A DNA stretch of 64,000 nt, from the NCBI RefSeq assembly GCF_009908295.1, contig NZ_JAAALO010000002.1, positions 1-64,000 of the forward strand. The letters run 5' to 3'. The position numbers and the translations under genes were made by a program. A model generated the notes under the pieces. It searched no databases, had not been told where the DNA came from, and saw nothing but the letters and a program-made list of their open reading frames with translations. The stretch is from Micromonospora rubida. Lineage in GTDB: Bacteria; Actinomycetota; Actinomycetes; Mycobacteriales; Micromonosporaceae. The number at the start of each line of letters is the position of its first letter. Positions within the stretch are counted from its first letter, which is position 1. This document shows, in pieces, positions 25,795-34,376 of this stretch.

Positions 25795-26091
25795 CTACCG
25801 CCGGCCGGTTACGCCCCGCAGCGGGCCCCGCACCCCGTCCACCAGTTGAAAGGAGGTGGCCGGTGCGACGGGCCGGCCAGGCGCGCCGGGGGGCGGGATC
25901 AGTCGGGAGGTGGCCGCCACCCGGGCGACGCCGACCACGATCGGTGGGGCCAGCAGGTCGACCATCTCGGCCGGCAGCGCCGGCCGGACCGCCGGCCAGC
26001 CGGCGTCCGCCACGGACCAGTACGTCGCACCGGGGTCCCCGGTCGCCGCCTGCGGCTGCGCGTCGTCGGACGTGCGGTGGTGCTTACCCAT
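25795..26091 (-). CDS. Small hypothetical protein upstream of the DUF1015 gene
   Basis: Encodes 98 residues beginning MGKHHRTSDDAQ. The ATG at 26091 has a GGAGG site with a 6-nt spacer. The middle (MVDLLAPPIVVGVARVAATSR) could be one amphipathic or weakly hydrophobic helix. It ends 11 bp before the DUF1015 gene, so co-expression is likely. No family recognised. Confidence 0.55.
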   Translation of the reverse strand: MGKHHRTSDDAQPQAATGDPGATYWSVADAGWPAVRPALPAEMVDLLAPPIVVGVARVAATSRLIPPPGAPGRPVAPATSFQLVDGVRGPLRGVTGRR

Positions 26092-26232
26092 CGGATGCCT
26101 CCACGAGCTGCCGGGCGCGGCCCTGCGGGCCGTCGGCGGGACATCCGGTGGAACGACCCCCGCGCCGCCCGGTGACGCCCCCACGGCGCGCCGCCCGCCC
26201 GGCGGAGGCGCGCCGTGGGGCCCTCCCCACCC

Positions 26233-26856
26233 TCAGTCGAAGCTGGGGTCGACCTCGCGGGAGCGCTTCAGCTCGTAGAAGCCCGGCGTGCCGGCGACCA
26301 GCAGCACGCCGTCCCAGAGCCGGCCGGCGGCCTCCCCCTTCGGGCACGGGGTGACCACCGGGCCGAAGAAGGCCACCGGCGTGCCGTCCGGGCCCGGGGC
26401 GTGAATGACCGGGGTGCCCACATCGGCGCCGACCGGCCGCATGCCGGCCTCGTGGCTGGCCCGCAGGGCCTCGTCGTACTCGGTGCTGTCGGCGGCGGCG
26501 GCCAGCGCCGGGTCCAGCCCGGCGTCGGTGAGCGCCGCCGCGTACAGCTCCGGGCCCCGGTCCTCTTTGCCGAGGTGGATCCGGGTGCCCAGCGCGGTGT
26601 ACAGCGCGCGGACGGCGTCCTGGCCGTGCTTCTGCCCGACCGCGACGCAGAGCCGCACCGGACCCCAGGCGGTCCGCATCAGTTCCTGGTACTCCTCGGG
26701 CAGCTCACGCCCCTCGTTGAGCACCGCGAGGCTCATCACGTGGAAGCGGACGTCCACGTCGCGGACCTGCTCCACCTCCAGCACCCAGCGGGAGGTGATC
26801 CACGCCCACGGGCAGAGTGGGTCGAACCACATGTCGACGGTGGCACGGTCAGTCAC
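26233..26856 (-). CDS. DsbA-family oxidoreductase, mycothiol-dependent nitroreductase type
   Basis: A 207-residue thioredoxin-fold protein of the Rv2466c type. The redox motif is in MWFDPLCPWAWITSRW, that is CPWA: the resolving Cys of the CPWC form is replaced by Ala, so it would work as a mono-thiol enzyme with mycothiol. The cis-Pro loop is GTPVIHAP. In mycobacteria the homologue reduces nitro-prodrugs and protects from oxidative stress. The start GTG 26856 (VTDRATVDMWF) follows GGGAAC. It is divergent from pepN, with a 213-bp gap. Confidence 0.82.
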   Translation of the reverse strand: MTDRATVDMWFDPLCPWAWITSRWVLEVEQVRDVDVRFHVMSLAVLNEGRELPEEYQELMRTAWGPVRLCVAVGQKHGQDAVRALYTALGTRIHLGKEDRGPELYAAALTDAGLDPALAAAADSTEYDEALRASHEAGMRPVGADVGTPVIHAPGPDGTPVAFFGPVVTPCPKGEAAGRLWDGVLLVAGTPGFYELKRSREVDPSFD

Positions 26857-27069
26857 TGTGCGGTTCCCTTCGCGACGGGAGCGCCGGGGGTCGGCGCCTC
26901 GTCCCCCGATCCTCCACCCCACCCGGCATCGACCGGTACCGGAATGAGAGCGTGACCTCGGCCACCGAGAGGTGTCCCGCCGTGGAAGACTCGGATCCAC
27001 CGGCCGCCACGAGCGGACGGTGGGCTGGCGCCGCAGCGGCGCACGGCGAGAGCGGGATGGAGACGAACA

Positions 27070-29631
27070 GTGCCGGGAGTGCGCAACCTGACCCAGGTCG
27101 AGGCCACCGAGCGGGCCCGCCTGCTCGAGGTCACCGGGTACGACATCAGTCTGGACCTGTCGACCGCCGTCCAGGCCGCCGACGCCCGGACCTTCCGGTC
27201 GGTGACCGAGGTCCGGTTCCGCTGCGCCGAACCGGGCACGTCCACCTTCATCGAGGCGGCCGCCGAGTCGGTGCGCTCGGCGACGCTCAACGGCGTCCCG
27301 GTCGACGTGTCCGACTGGTCGGCGGACAGCGGGCTGACGCTGGCGGGGCTGGCCGAGGAGAACACCCTCGTGGTCGACGCCGACTTCGCGTACTCGAACA
27401 GCGGGCAGGGGCTGCACCGCACGGTCGACCCGGTTGACGGGGAGACCTACCTCTACAGCCAGTTCGAGACGGCGGACGCCCAGAAGGTCTTCGCCTGCTT
27501 CGACCAGCCCGACCTGAAGAGCGTCTACACCTGGCACGCCACCGTCCCGGAGCACTGGCGGGTGGTGTCCAACATGCCGGTCGAGCGCGAGGTGCCGGCC
27601 GGCGAGGGGCTCAAGACCGTCCACTTCGTCTCGTCGGCCCGGATGAGCACCTACATCACGGCGCTCTGCGCCGGCCCGTACCACGAGGTGCGGGACAGCC
27701 ACGACGGCATCGACCTGGGGGTCTACTGCCGGGCCTCGATGGCGCAGTACCTCGACTCGGACGACCTGTTCCTCATCACCAAGCAGGGCTTCGACTTCTT
27801 CCATGAGCAGTTCGGCGTGCGCTACCCGCTGCCGAAGTACGACCAGCTCTGGGTGCCGGACTTCAACGCCGGCGCGATGGAGAACTTCGGCTGCGTCACC
27901 CACGCCGAGTCGCACTACATCTTCCGCTCCCAGGTCACCGACTTCGAGTACGAGCAGCGGGCCAACACGATCCTGCACGAGCTGGCCCACATGTGGTTCG
28001 GCGACCTGGTCACCATGCGCTGGTGGAACGACCTGTGGCTGAACGAGTCGTTCGCCGAGTGGGCCAGCCACTGGTGCAACGCCAACGCCACCCGGTTCAC
28101 CGACGCCTGGACGACCTTCCTGTCCATCCGGAAGAACTGGGGCTACCGGCAGGACCAGCTCTCCTCCACCCACCCGGTCTACTGCGAGATGCCGGACCTG
28201 GAGGCGGTCGAGGTCAACTTCGACGGCATCACGTACGCCAAGGGCGCGAGCGTGCTCAAGCAGCTCGTCGCGTACGTCGGCGAGGAGCCGTTCGTGGCCG
28301 GGCTGCGGGCATACTTCGCCAAGCACGCCTGGGGCAACGCCACCTTCGACGACCTGCTGTCGGAGCTTGAGGCGGCCTCCGGCCGGGAGCTGCGCAAGTT
28401 CGCCGCGCAGTGGCTGGAGACCGCCCAGGTCAACACCCTGCGTCCCGAGGTGACGATCGACACCGACGGCAGCTATCAGCGGGTGGTGGTGCGGCAGGAG
28501 GCGCCGGCCGGGTACCCGACGCTGCGCACCCACCGGATCGGCGTGGGCCTGTACGACCTGACCGACGGCCGGCTGGTCCGCCGGGAGCGGATCGAGGTCG
28601 ACGTGACCGGCGAGCTGACCGAGCTGACCGACCTGCACGGGGTGCGGGCGGCGGACGTGCTGCTGCTCAACGACGACGACCTGACGTACGCGAAGCTGCG
28701 GCTGGACGAGCGGTCGATGGCCACGGTGGTGCAGCACATCGCCGGCTTCGAGTCGTCGCTGTCGCGCGCCCTGTGCTGGATGGCCGCGTGGGACATGGTC
28801 CGCGACGCCGAGCTGTCGGCCCGCGACTACGTGGCGCTGGTGCTGGCCGGGCTGCCCGCGGAGACCGACATCAACCTGGTCACCGCCACCCTCCGGCAGG
28901 CGACCACCGCGCTGGCCTACTACGCCGACCCGGCCTGGGCGCCGACCGGCTGGGCCGAGCTGCACCGGGCGGCGAAGGCCGCGCTGGCCGCCGCCGAGCC
29001 GGGCAGCGGGTTCCAGCTCGCCTGGGCCCGCGCCGTCACCTCGGCGACCCGCTCCGCCGAGGGCCTGGCGACCCTGCGGGGCTGGCTGGCCGGCACCGAC
29101 GTGCCGGCCGGGCTGTCCGTCGACACCGAGCTGCGCTGGACGGTCCTCCAGCAGCTGGTGGCCAACGGGGCCGCCGGCACCGAGGAGATCGAGGCCGAGC
29201 TGGCCGGCGACCGCACCGCCAGCGGTGAGCGGGAGGCCGCGCACGCGCACGCGCTGGTGCCGACGGAGCAGAACAAGGCCGCCGTCTGGGCCCAGCTCAC
29301 CGGCCCCGACCCGCTGCCGAACTGGCGCAACCGGGCACTGTTGCAGGGCTTCGCCCCGGCCGTGCAGGCGGAGCTGGTCGCCCCGTACCGGGAGAAGTAC
29401 TTCGCCGTGGTGGACCAGGTCTGGGCGCAGCGGGACAGCGAGCCGGCGCAGGAGTTCGTCCAGCTGGCGTACCCGGACCAGGAGGTCTCCGAGGAGACGG
29501 TCGCGGCCACCGACGCGTGGCTGGCCGCCGCCGACGGGCAGCCGGCGTCGCTGCGCCGGTTGGTCGCCGAGGGCCGCGACGCCGTCGTACGCGCGCTGCG
29601 GGCCCGCGCTCGGGACTCCCGCAGCGCCTGA
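27070..29631 (+). CDS. pepN: Aminopeptidase N (M1 zinc peptidase)
   Basis: An 853-residue M1-family aminopeptidase that removes N-terminal residues from peptides in the cytoplasm. GAMENFG (about 268-274), the zinc motif HELAHMWFGD (about 301-310) and the third ligand Glu in NESFAEW (about 324) are complete, with the catalytic Tyr further on. The C-terminal helical ERAP1-like domain (about 530-850) closes the pocket. The GTG at 27070 has GGAG 9 nt upstream. Length and domain order match actinobacterial PepN. Confidence 0.95.
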   Translation: MPGVRNLTQVEATERARLLEVTGYDISLDLSTAVQAADARTFRSVTEVRFRCAEPGTSTFIEAAAESVRSATLNGVPVDVSDWSADSGLTLAGLAEENTLVVDADFAYSNSGQGLHRTVDPVDGETYLYSQFETADAQKVFACFDQPDLKSVYTWHATVPEHWRVVSNMPVEREVPAGEGLKTVHFVSSARMSTYITALCAGPYHEVRDSHDGIDLGVYCRASMAQYLDSDDLFLITKQGFDFFHEQFGVRYPLPKYDQLWVPDFNAGAMENFGCVTHAESHYIFRSQVTDFEYEQRANTILHELAHMWFGDLVTMRWWNDLWLNESFAEWASHWCNANATRFTDAWTTFLSIRKNWGYRQDQLSSTHPVYCEMPDLEAVEVNFDGITYAKGASVLKQLVAYVGEEPFVAGLRAYFAKHAWGNATFDDLLSELEAASGRELRKFAAQWLETAQVNTLRPEVTIDTDGSYQRVVVRQEAPAGYPTLRTHRIGVGLYDLTDGRLVRRERIEVDVTGELTELTDLHGVRAADVLLLNDDDLTYAKLRLDERSMATVVQHIAGFESSLSRALCWMAAWDMVRDAELSARDYVALVLAGLPAETDINLVTATLRQATTALAYYADPAWAPTGWAELHRAAKAALAAAEPGSGFQLAWARAVTSATRSAEGLATLRGWLAGTDVPAGLSVDTELRWTVLQQLVANGAAGTEEIEAELAGDRTASGEREAAHAHALVPTEQNKAAVWAQLTGPDPLPNWRNRALLQGFAPAVQAELVAPYREKYFAVVDQVWAQRDSEPAQEFVQLAYPDQEVSEETVAATDAWLAAADGQPASLRRLVAEGRDAVVRALRARARDSRSA

Positions 29632-29659
29632 GTCGAGTGTTACCCGGCCCGGGGCCGGC

Positions 29660-29875
29660 GTGGGCGTTCGTCCCCGCCGGCCCCGGGCCGTCGCCGAGGC
29701 GAGAGTTCCCGCCTACTGGCGGGTCGAACGGGGCGACTTCGGGCCGGTCCTGTACCGCTACGAGCTGGGCAAGGGCGACCACTACCACCTGCTCGGCACC
29801 GTGGGCCCGGACGACCCGGCGCGGGTCGCCGAGCCCTGGCCGATGACGCTCGACCCGAGCGCCTGGCCCCGCTGA
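29660..29875 (+). pseudogene. C-terminal remnant of a Uma2-like (DUF820) nuclease
   Basis: About 71 residues without a proper start. PAYWRVERGDFGPVLYRYEL and the following GDHYHLLGTV resemble the C-terminal strands of Uma2/DUF820 PD-(D/E)XK proteins, which are numerous in Micromonosporaceae. The catalytic part (D...ExK) and the N-terminus are gone, so this is read as a fragment. The GTG at 29660 has no credible ribosome site. Confidence in the family is moderate. Confidence 0.45.
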
Positions 29876-29972
29876 GCACGCCCTCCGGTCGACCCACCCC
29901 CGAACGCACCGACACCCGGCCCGCAGTCGCGGACCGGGTGTCGTCGTCGTGCGGGCAGGCCCCTGGCTGTGC

Positions 29973-30380
29973 TCAGCCCTTGCCGGCGTGGCTGGCGAGC
30001 TGGTCGAGGCCGTTGATGATGCCGCCGGCCAAGTCGCCGCCGCCGAAGGCCGCCACCATGGAGAGGGCGGCCAGCTTGGCGTACGTGTCGGGGATGCGCT
30101 TGCGGGCGTAACGGCCGGTGACGACCTCCAGCTTGCGCTGGTTGGGCGACACGGCGATCAGGACCGACCGGTCGGGATCGGCGAGCTGGCGGTGCAGCCG
30201 CTGGGCATGCTCGCGGATCGGCTCGTCGAGGCCGCCGACGTAGACCGAGAAGACCAGCCCGGTCCCGTGGTCGGCCAGGCGGAGCGCCTCGTCGATGCGC
30301 AGCAGCTGACGGGTCGAGAACGGCCCGTCGAGCACCTCGGGCGGTGTTTCCATGCCGGCCTGCATCTCACCAACGGTCAC
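29973..30380 (-). CDS. DUF5130 / TPM-like domain protein
   Basis: A 135-residue protein starting VTVGEMQAGM, with PFSTRQLLRIDEALRLAD and the phosphatase-like core VLIAVSPNQRKLEVVTG-type strand typical of TPM/DUF5130 proteins of actinobacteria. The C-terminus holds a Gly-rich helix (AAFGGGDLAGGIINGL). The start GTG 30380 has GGAGG 5 nt upstream and overlaps the end of the upstream gene by 14 bp, so the two form an operon. Function of the family is unclear; TPM proteins are linked to membrane-protein quality control or photosystem repair. Confidence 0.7.
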   Translation of the reverse strand: MTVGEMQAGMETPPEVLDGPFSTRQLLRIDEALRLADHGTGLVFSVYVGGLDEPIREHAQRLHRQLADPDRSVLIAVSPNQRKLEVVTGRYARKRIPDTYAKLAALSMVAAFGGGDLAGGIINGLDQLASHAGKG

Positions 30381-30675
30381 TTGCGCCTCCGGTTCCCCCG
30401 GCCGGCGTCTCGATGCCGGCCTTCTCAAGCTTGTGGCTGGTGAGCGCCGGTGCCTGCGCACCCGCGGCCAGCACGGTGCCGGCCGAGTCGGCCAGCTGCT
30501 CCGGGCGGCCCAGGAACCAGACCGGAGTGAAGTTGAAGGGTCGGCCCGGCCGGTAGCGCTTGGCGGCGGCGCCCTTGCCCGGGCCGGCGGCGAATGCCAG
30601 CGCGGCGATCACCAGCACCACGGCCGCCGGGATGCCGACGAAGATCAGCAACGTCTCGGTAACAGACAATCCCAA
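30367..30675 (-). CDS. Single-helix membrane protein, operon partner of DUF5130
   Basis: Encodes 102 residues. A hydrophobic helix at about 8-30 (LLIFVGIPAAVVLVIAALAF) anchors a cytoplasmic tail with the conserved PGRPFNFTPVWFLGRPEQL. The start is a TTG at 30675 behind GGGGG; a second TTG two codons later is possible. The overlap with the DUF5130 gene indicates translational coupling. Such helix-plus-PVWFLG proteins recur in actinobacteria but have no assigned function that I know. Confidence 0.65.
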   Translation of the reverse strand: MGLSVTETLLIFVGIPAAVVLVIAALAFAAGPGKGAAAKRYRPGRPFNFTPVWFLGRPEQLADSAGTVLAAGAQAPALTSHKLEKAGIETPAGGTGGASDRW

Positions 30676-30890
30676 CGCCCCCAGGCGGAAAGAGAGACCA
30701 GGAATCCCGGGTCGGGTGGACGATCATGGACACCGACCGCCCGACTCCGCTCCTGCTCACGTTAGCGGAGTCGACGGCCCGCCAGACTGCGGGGTGGCGA
30801 TCCCACCCGCCACCGCACCCCGCCCATCCTGCCCGCTCCGGCCACCGGCCGCACGGCAGACACGACGGGGCTGCGGTCAGAGGGCTGCGG

Positions 30891-31319
30891 TCAGCTCAGG
30901 GTGCCGGCCGGCGCGACCCATTCGCATCGCGGGCCGCCCACATCCCGGATCAGATCGAAGTCGCGGTCGTAGTGCAGGACGACGGCGGAGTACTCGGCGG
31001 CGACCGCCGCCACCGTGACGTCCACCGGACTCGCCGCGCGGTGGTGTCCTCGGGCCGTCAACGCCAGTTGCAGATCCCGCGCCCGGGTGGCCACCGCCGC
31101 CGTGATCGGCAGCTCGACCATGAGCTCGGAGCGCCGAGCTCGCACCGCCATCGCGTCCCGGAAGTCGCGAGCGCTCCGCCCGTCCTCCAGATCCAGGGGG
31201 AGACAGGTGGCGGCCAGCCGCTCCTCCAGGATCACCGAGATCCGCTTCCGCGCAGTCGGCTGCCGCAGCCGCCCCCAGGCGGAGGTGTCAATCAGATACA
31301 GGCCGGGGGGAGGTCTCAC
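30891..31319 (-). CDS. vapC: VapC-type PIN-domain toxin
   Basis: A 142-residue PIN-domain ribonuclease. The four acidic residues of the site are present: Asp in YLIDTSAW, Glu/Asp in the ELPIT region, Asp in ASPVDVTVAAVA and Asp in YDRDFD. VapC toxins cut tRNA or rRNA when freed from VapB. The GTG start at 31319 overlaps the antitoxin stop in GTGA, so toxin translation depends on antitoxin translation. Length and motif order match active toxins. Confidence 0.88.
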   Translation of the reverse strand: MRPPPGLYLIDTSAWGRLRQPTARKRISVILEERLAATCLPLDLEDGRSARDFRDAMAVRARRSELMVELPITAAVATRARDLQLALTARGHHRAASPVDVTVAAVAAEYSAVVLHYDRDFDLIRDVGGPRCEWVAPAGTLS

Positions 31320-31534
31320 GCCGCGTCCTGCCGACCCTCGGGCGTCTTGTCGTCCTCCAGGAGCCCGGTCCAGTCCCGGTCGATGGCCAGTAGCTCGCGG
31401 ATGGCCTCCATCCGCTCGCTCCGCTCGGCGACCAGCCGGAGCGCGGCGTGGATCGTGTCCTTCTTGCTCTTGGTGCCCAACTCCCGCCGGGCGCGGTCGA
31501 GCAGCTCATCATCAAGATCGATAACAGTCTTCAC
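31316..31534 (-). CDS. vapB: VapB-type antitoxin
   Basis: A 72-residue protein with an N-terminal ribbon-helix-helix-like part (KTVIDLDDELLDRARRELG) that binds DNA as a dimer, and a C-terminal arm (LLAIDRDWTGLLEDDK) that should fill the toxin's active site. The start GTG 31534 lies 14 bp from the palindromic operator at 31548-31568, consistent with autorepression of the pair. It is the first gene of a two-gene operon. Confidence 0.85.
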   Translation of the reverse strand: MKTVIDLDDELLDRARRELGTKSKKDTIHAALRLVAERSERMEAIRELLAIDRDWTGLLEDDKTPEGRQDAA

Positions 31535-31547
31535 GCCGCCGAGTATA

Positions 31548-31568
31548 TATAGCCGATCGCCGGCTATA
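31548..31568 (-). promoter_or_regulatory. Palindromic operator/promoter of vapBC
   Basis: TATAGCCG and CGGCTATA, perfect 8-bp arms around 5 nt, with an embedded TATATA-type -10 region just beyond (31544-31551). The window's strongest AT patch. It overlaps the TAG stop (31564-31566) of the amidohydrolase gene upstream, so readthrough from the kynurenine operon could enter vapBC. Confidence 0.7.
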
Positions 31569-32589
31569 CATGCGACCTGCCGAGGAAGCGCAGGGCGTTG
31601 GCGGAGAGCAGCTTGTCGCGCTGGGCCGCGGTGAGGAAGTCGGCCGCGCGGACCACCCGCCCGGCCGGGCGCTCCCCCAGCGGGTACGGGTAGTCGCTGC
31701 CGACCAGCACCCGGTCCTCGCCCATGGTGTCCACCAGCAGCCGCAGCGCCGCCGGCTCGAACACCACCGAGTCCACGCAGAACCGGTCGACGTACGCGCT
31801 GGGCGGCGCGGCGGACGCGCCCCGGACCAGGTCACCCCGGCGGTGCCAGGCGTTGTCGGCGCGGCCCAGCCAGAACGGAAAGCTCCCGCCCCCGTGCGCG
31901 AAGCAGAGCCGCAGCGACTCCGGCACCCGGTCGAACACGCCGCCGAGGATCAGCGCCAGCACCGACAGGTGCGTCTCGGCGGGCATCCCGGTCAACCAGC
32001 GGGCCATCCACCGGTCCAGCCGGGGCCCGCCCGGCATGTCCCACGGGTGCACGAACACCGGCGCTCCGACCTCGGCGCAGTGCTGGAGGAAGGTGACCAC
32101 CCCCTCGTCGTCGAGGTCCCGGTCGCCGACGTGGTTGCCGATCTCCACCCCGACGTGCCCGGCCGCGAGGCAGCGGTCCAGCTCGGCGCAGGCCGCGTCC
32201 GGGTCCTGCAACGGCACCTGGCAGAACGGCACCAGCCGGTCGCCGCCGGCGGCGGTGACCTCCAGGGTGAGGTCGTTGAAGATCCGGGCCACCTTCACCG
32301 CCTGGTCGGCGGGCCGGTCGTAGCTGAAGAAGACCGGGGTCGGGGACACCACCTGCACGTCGATCCCGTCGGCGGCCATGTCTGCCAGCCGGGTCGGCGC
32401 GTCCCAGCACTGCGCGCCGACCGGCCGGAACTCCGTCTCCCCCACCATAATCATGGCGGCCCGCTCGGAGTCGACCCGCAGCCAGGGCCAGCCGGACCCG
32501 CCGCACGCCGCGCCGAGGTCCGGCCACCCCTTCGGTACGACGTGTGTGTGCACGTCGACCACGCCGGGTCGCCCGGCGGGCGCCCCCAT
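31564..32589 (-). CDS. nbaD: 2-amino-3-carboxymuconate-6-semialdehyde decarboxylase
   Basis: A 341-residue amidohydrolase-fold decarboxylase (ACMSD) that removes CO2 from aminocarboxymuconate semialdehyde, steering the pathway away from quinolinate. Zinc ligands are visible in VDVHTHVVP, VFVHPWDMPGG and LCFAHGGGSFPF, and the last Asp in VGSDYPYPLGE. It is the last of 11 genes in the operon; its ATG overlaps the stop of the dioxygenase gene (ATGA). Residues 1-8 are variable. Well-conserved length. Confidence 0.9.
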   Translation of the reverse strand: MGAPAGRPGVVDVHTHVVPKGWPDLGAACGGSGWPWLRVDSERAAMIMVGETEFRPVGAQCWDAPTRLADMAADGIDVQVVSPTPVFFSYDRPADQAVKVARIFNDLTLEVTAAGGDRLVPFCQVPLQDPDAACAELDRCLAAGHVGVEIGNHVGDRDLDDEGVVTFLQHCAEVGAPVFVHPWDMPGGPRLDRWMARWLTGMPAETHLSVLALILGGVFDRVPESLRLCFAHGGGSFPFWLGRADNAWHRRGDLVRGASAAPPSAYVDRFCVDSVVFEPAALRLLVDTMGEDRVLVGSDYPYPLGERPAGRVVRAADFLTAAQRDKLLSANALRFLGRSHV

Positions 32590-33113
32590 CAGCCCTTGCC
32601 CGGGTGCAGCGCGCCGCACTCGCCGCAGGTGCGGGCGGCCTCGTCGGCGTAGAACGCGCCGAACACCGGGGGCAGGTCGGCGGCGATGTCGTGGACCTGC
32701 AACTCCACCTCGTGCACCTTGTGCCCGCACTCCGGGCAGTACCACTGGAACTTCTCCAGCGTGCCCGCCTCGCGGACCCGCTCGACCACCACGCCGATCG
32801 AGCCGACCTCGGGGCGCTGCGGCGAGTGCGGGGTGTCGCGCGGCAGCATCCACATCTGGCCCTCGCGCACGTGCACCGTACGCGGCCCCTGCGGGGTCAT
32901 CAGGTTGACGTGCATGTTGCCCTTGACCTGGTAGAAGAACTCCTCGTACGGGTCGACGTGGAAGTCGGTGCGCTGGTTCGGCCCGCCCACCACCATCACG
33001 ATGAAGTCGTCGGAGCCGGGGAACATCTCCCGGTTGCCCACCGGGGGCTTCAGCAGGTGCTGGTTCTCGGCGACCCACCCGGGGAAGCTGAACGGCTCGG
33101 CGATCTCACTCAC
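32589..33113 (-). CDS. nbaC: 3-hydroxyanthranilate 3,4-dioxygenase
   Basis: A 174-residue cupin that opens the ring of 3-hydroxyanthranilate to aminocarboxymuconate semialdehyde. The catalytic iron ligands lie in [13 protein letters not shown] and DTPHSPQRP; the C-terminus holds a rubredoxin-like second iron site (YCPECGHK ... CGECGALH), a feature of bacterial enzymes. The GTG 33113 overlaps the upstream stop in GTGA and the stop overlaps the next start in ATGA, so it is tightly coupled to both neighbours. Confidence 0.93.
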   Translation of the reverse strand: MSEIAEPFSFPGWVAENQHLLKPPVGNREMFPGSDDFIVMVVGGPNQRTDFHVDPYEEFFYQVKGNMHVNLMTPQGPRTVHVREGQMWMLPRDTPHSPQRPEVGSIGVVVERVREAGTLEKFQWYCPECGHKVHEVELQVHDIAADLPPVFGAFYADEAARTCGECGALHPGKG

Positions 33114-33538
33114 GACTGACCTCCCGACGGAACAAGTGCCACGGCTTGCATCTCGATGAGCAGGTGCGGGTGCGGAAGCTGGTGCACGGCCACCGTCGTC
33201 CGGGTCGGCCCGGTGGCGTCGAAGAACTCCGCCCACACCTCGTTGTAGCCACCGAAGTCGTTCATGTTGACCAGGTACGACGTCACCTGCACGAGATCGG
33301 ACAGGTCCGCGCCGGCCGACCGCAGCAGGTCCCGGACGTTCCCGATCACGGCCCGGGTCTGCGCCCGGACGTCGAGGTCGGTCGTGCCGAACTCGTCCAC
33401 CGACACGCCCGCGAAGGTGTTGTCCGGCCGCCGGGCCGACGTACCGGAGACGAAGACGAACCCCCCGGCGACCTTTACGTGCGGAAACGCCCCGCGCGGC
33501 ACGGCCTTGCCGGCGACCACGCGCGCCTCGCCGCTCAC
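33110..33538 (-). CDS. nbaF: RidA-family 2-aminomuconate deaminase
   Basis: A 142-residue RidA/YjgF-family protein with the family signature ending in [14 protein letters not shown] and the active-site Arg nearby. RidA proteins hydrolyse enamines or imines; within this operon the fitting reaction is 2-aminomuconate to 4-oxalocrotonate with release of ammonia, as known for AmnD/NbaF-type deaminases. The assignment to that step is by context. The start is GTG 33538. Confidence 0.85.
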   Translation of the reverse strand: MSGEARVVAGKAVPRGAFPHVKVAGGFVFVSGTSARRPDNTFAGVSVDEFGTTDLDVRAQTRAVIGNVRDLLRSAGADLSDLVQVTSYLVNMNDFGGYNEVWAEFFDATGPTRTTVAVHQLPHPHLLIEMQAVALVPSGGQS

Positions 33539-33602
33539 GACCGGCCACCCGGCGGCGACCCGACGACCGCGACCCCCGTTACGGCCACGCCGGGCGGCGC
33601 GC

Positions 33603-34376
33603 TCACGACGACGCCCGCAGCGACGCGGCGCCGAGCTTCTCCACGACGGCGCGGACGTGCGCGCCGGGGCGCAGGGGCACGGCGGCGGTGGCGGCCCCGG
33701 CGAGGAAGACCCAGCCCGACCGCAGTCGCACCCCGTGCCGCCCGGCGAGGCAGAGCCCTTCGTCGAGGGCCCGGCGGGGGTCGCCGAGGATCGCGGCCGT
33801 CGAGCCGACCTGGACGACGCGCCCGTCGATTTCGAGGAGCACGCCGAGGTTGTCCAGCCCGTCCGGCACCGGTGACCAGGCTCCGACGGCGAACGCGGCG
33901 GCGGAGGCGTTGTCGGCGATGACGTCGGGCAGGGAGAAGGTGAAGTTGGCGTACCGGGAGTCGATCAGCTCGATCGCCGGGGCGACCGCGCGCACCGCGT
34001 CGGTGAACGCCCCGACCGGCTCGCCCGGCTCGGGCAGCCGGTCCAGCAGGAACGCCACCTCCGGCTCGACCCGGGGGTGGATGAACGCGGCCGGGTCGAC
34101 CGTGCCGCCGTCGGGGACCCGCATCACGTCGGTGAGCCGGCCCCAGATCACCTCGTCCACCCCGACCTGGGCCATCTTCGCCCGACTGGTCAGCCCCATC
34201 TTCAGCCCGACGAGGCGCTCGCCCCGGTCCAGCCGGCGCTGCACCAGCGCGGTCTGCACCGCGTACGCGCCGTCGGCGTCCAGGCCGATCTCGGCGGCGA
34301 GCTGCGGGATCGCGGTGGCCGTGTCGGCCGCCGCCCCCAGCCTGCCGGCGACGCCGGCGGTGTCCACCCCGATCAC
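33603..34376 (-). CDS. nbaG: 4-oxalocrotonate decarboxylase
   Basis: A 257-residue member of the hydratase/decarboxylase (FAH-like) family that converts 4-oxalocrotonate to 2-oxopent-4-enoate and CO2. Diagnostic segments are [18 protein letters not shown], the metal-binding [11 protein letters not shown] and [14 protein letters not shown]. It is distinguished from the hydratase paralogue of the same operon (36411-37205) by AKMAQVGV and by its fit to DmpH-type enzymes; the two usually form a complex. It begins by a GTGA overlap with the aldolase gene. Confidence 0.85.
   Translation of the reverse strand: MIGVDTAGVAGRLGAAADTATAIPQLAAEIGLDADGAYAVQTALVQRRLDRGERLVGLKMGLTSRAKMAQVGVDEVIWGRLTDVMRVPDGGTVDPAAFIHPRVEPEVAFLLDRLPEPGEPVGAFTDAVRAVAPAIELIDSRYANFTFSLPDVIADNASAAAFAVGAWSPVPDGLDNLGVLLEIDGRVVQVGSTAAILGDPRRALDEGLCLAGRHGVRLRSGWVFLAGAATAAVPLRPGAHVRAVVEKLGAASLRASS

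Noticed and set aside
26857..29250. Long open frame on the minus strand across pepN
   Set aside because: It is antisense to an obvious aminopeptidase N. Only its last 207 codons (26233-26856) are real, as the DsbA-family gene.
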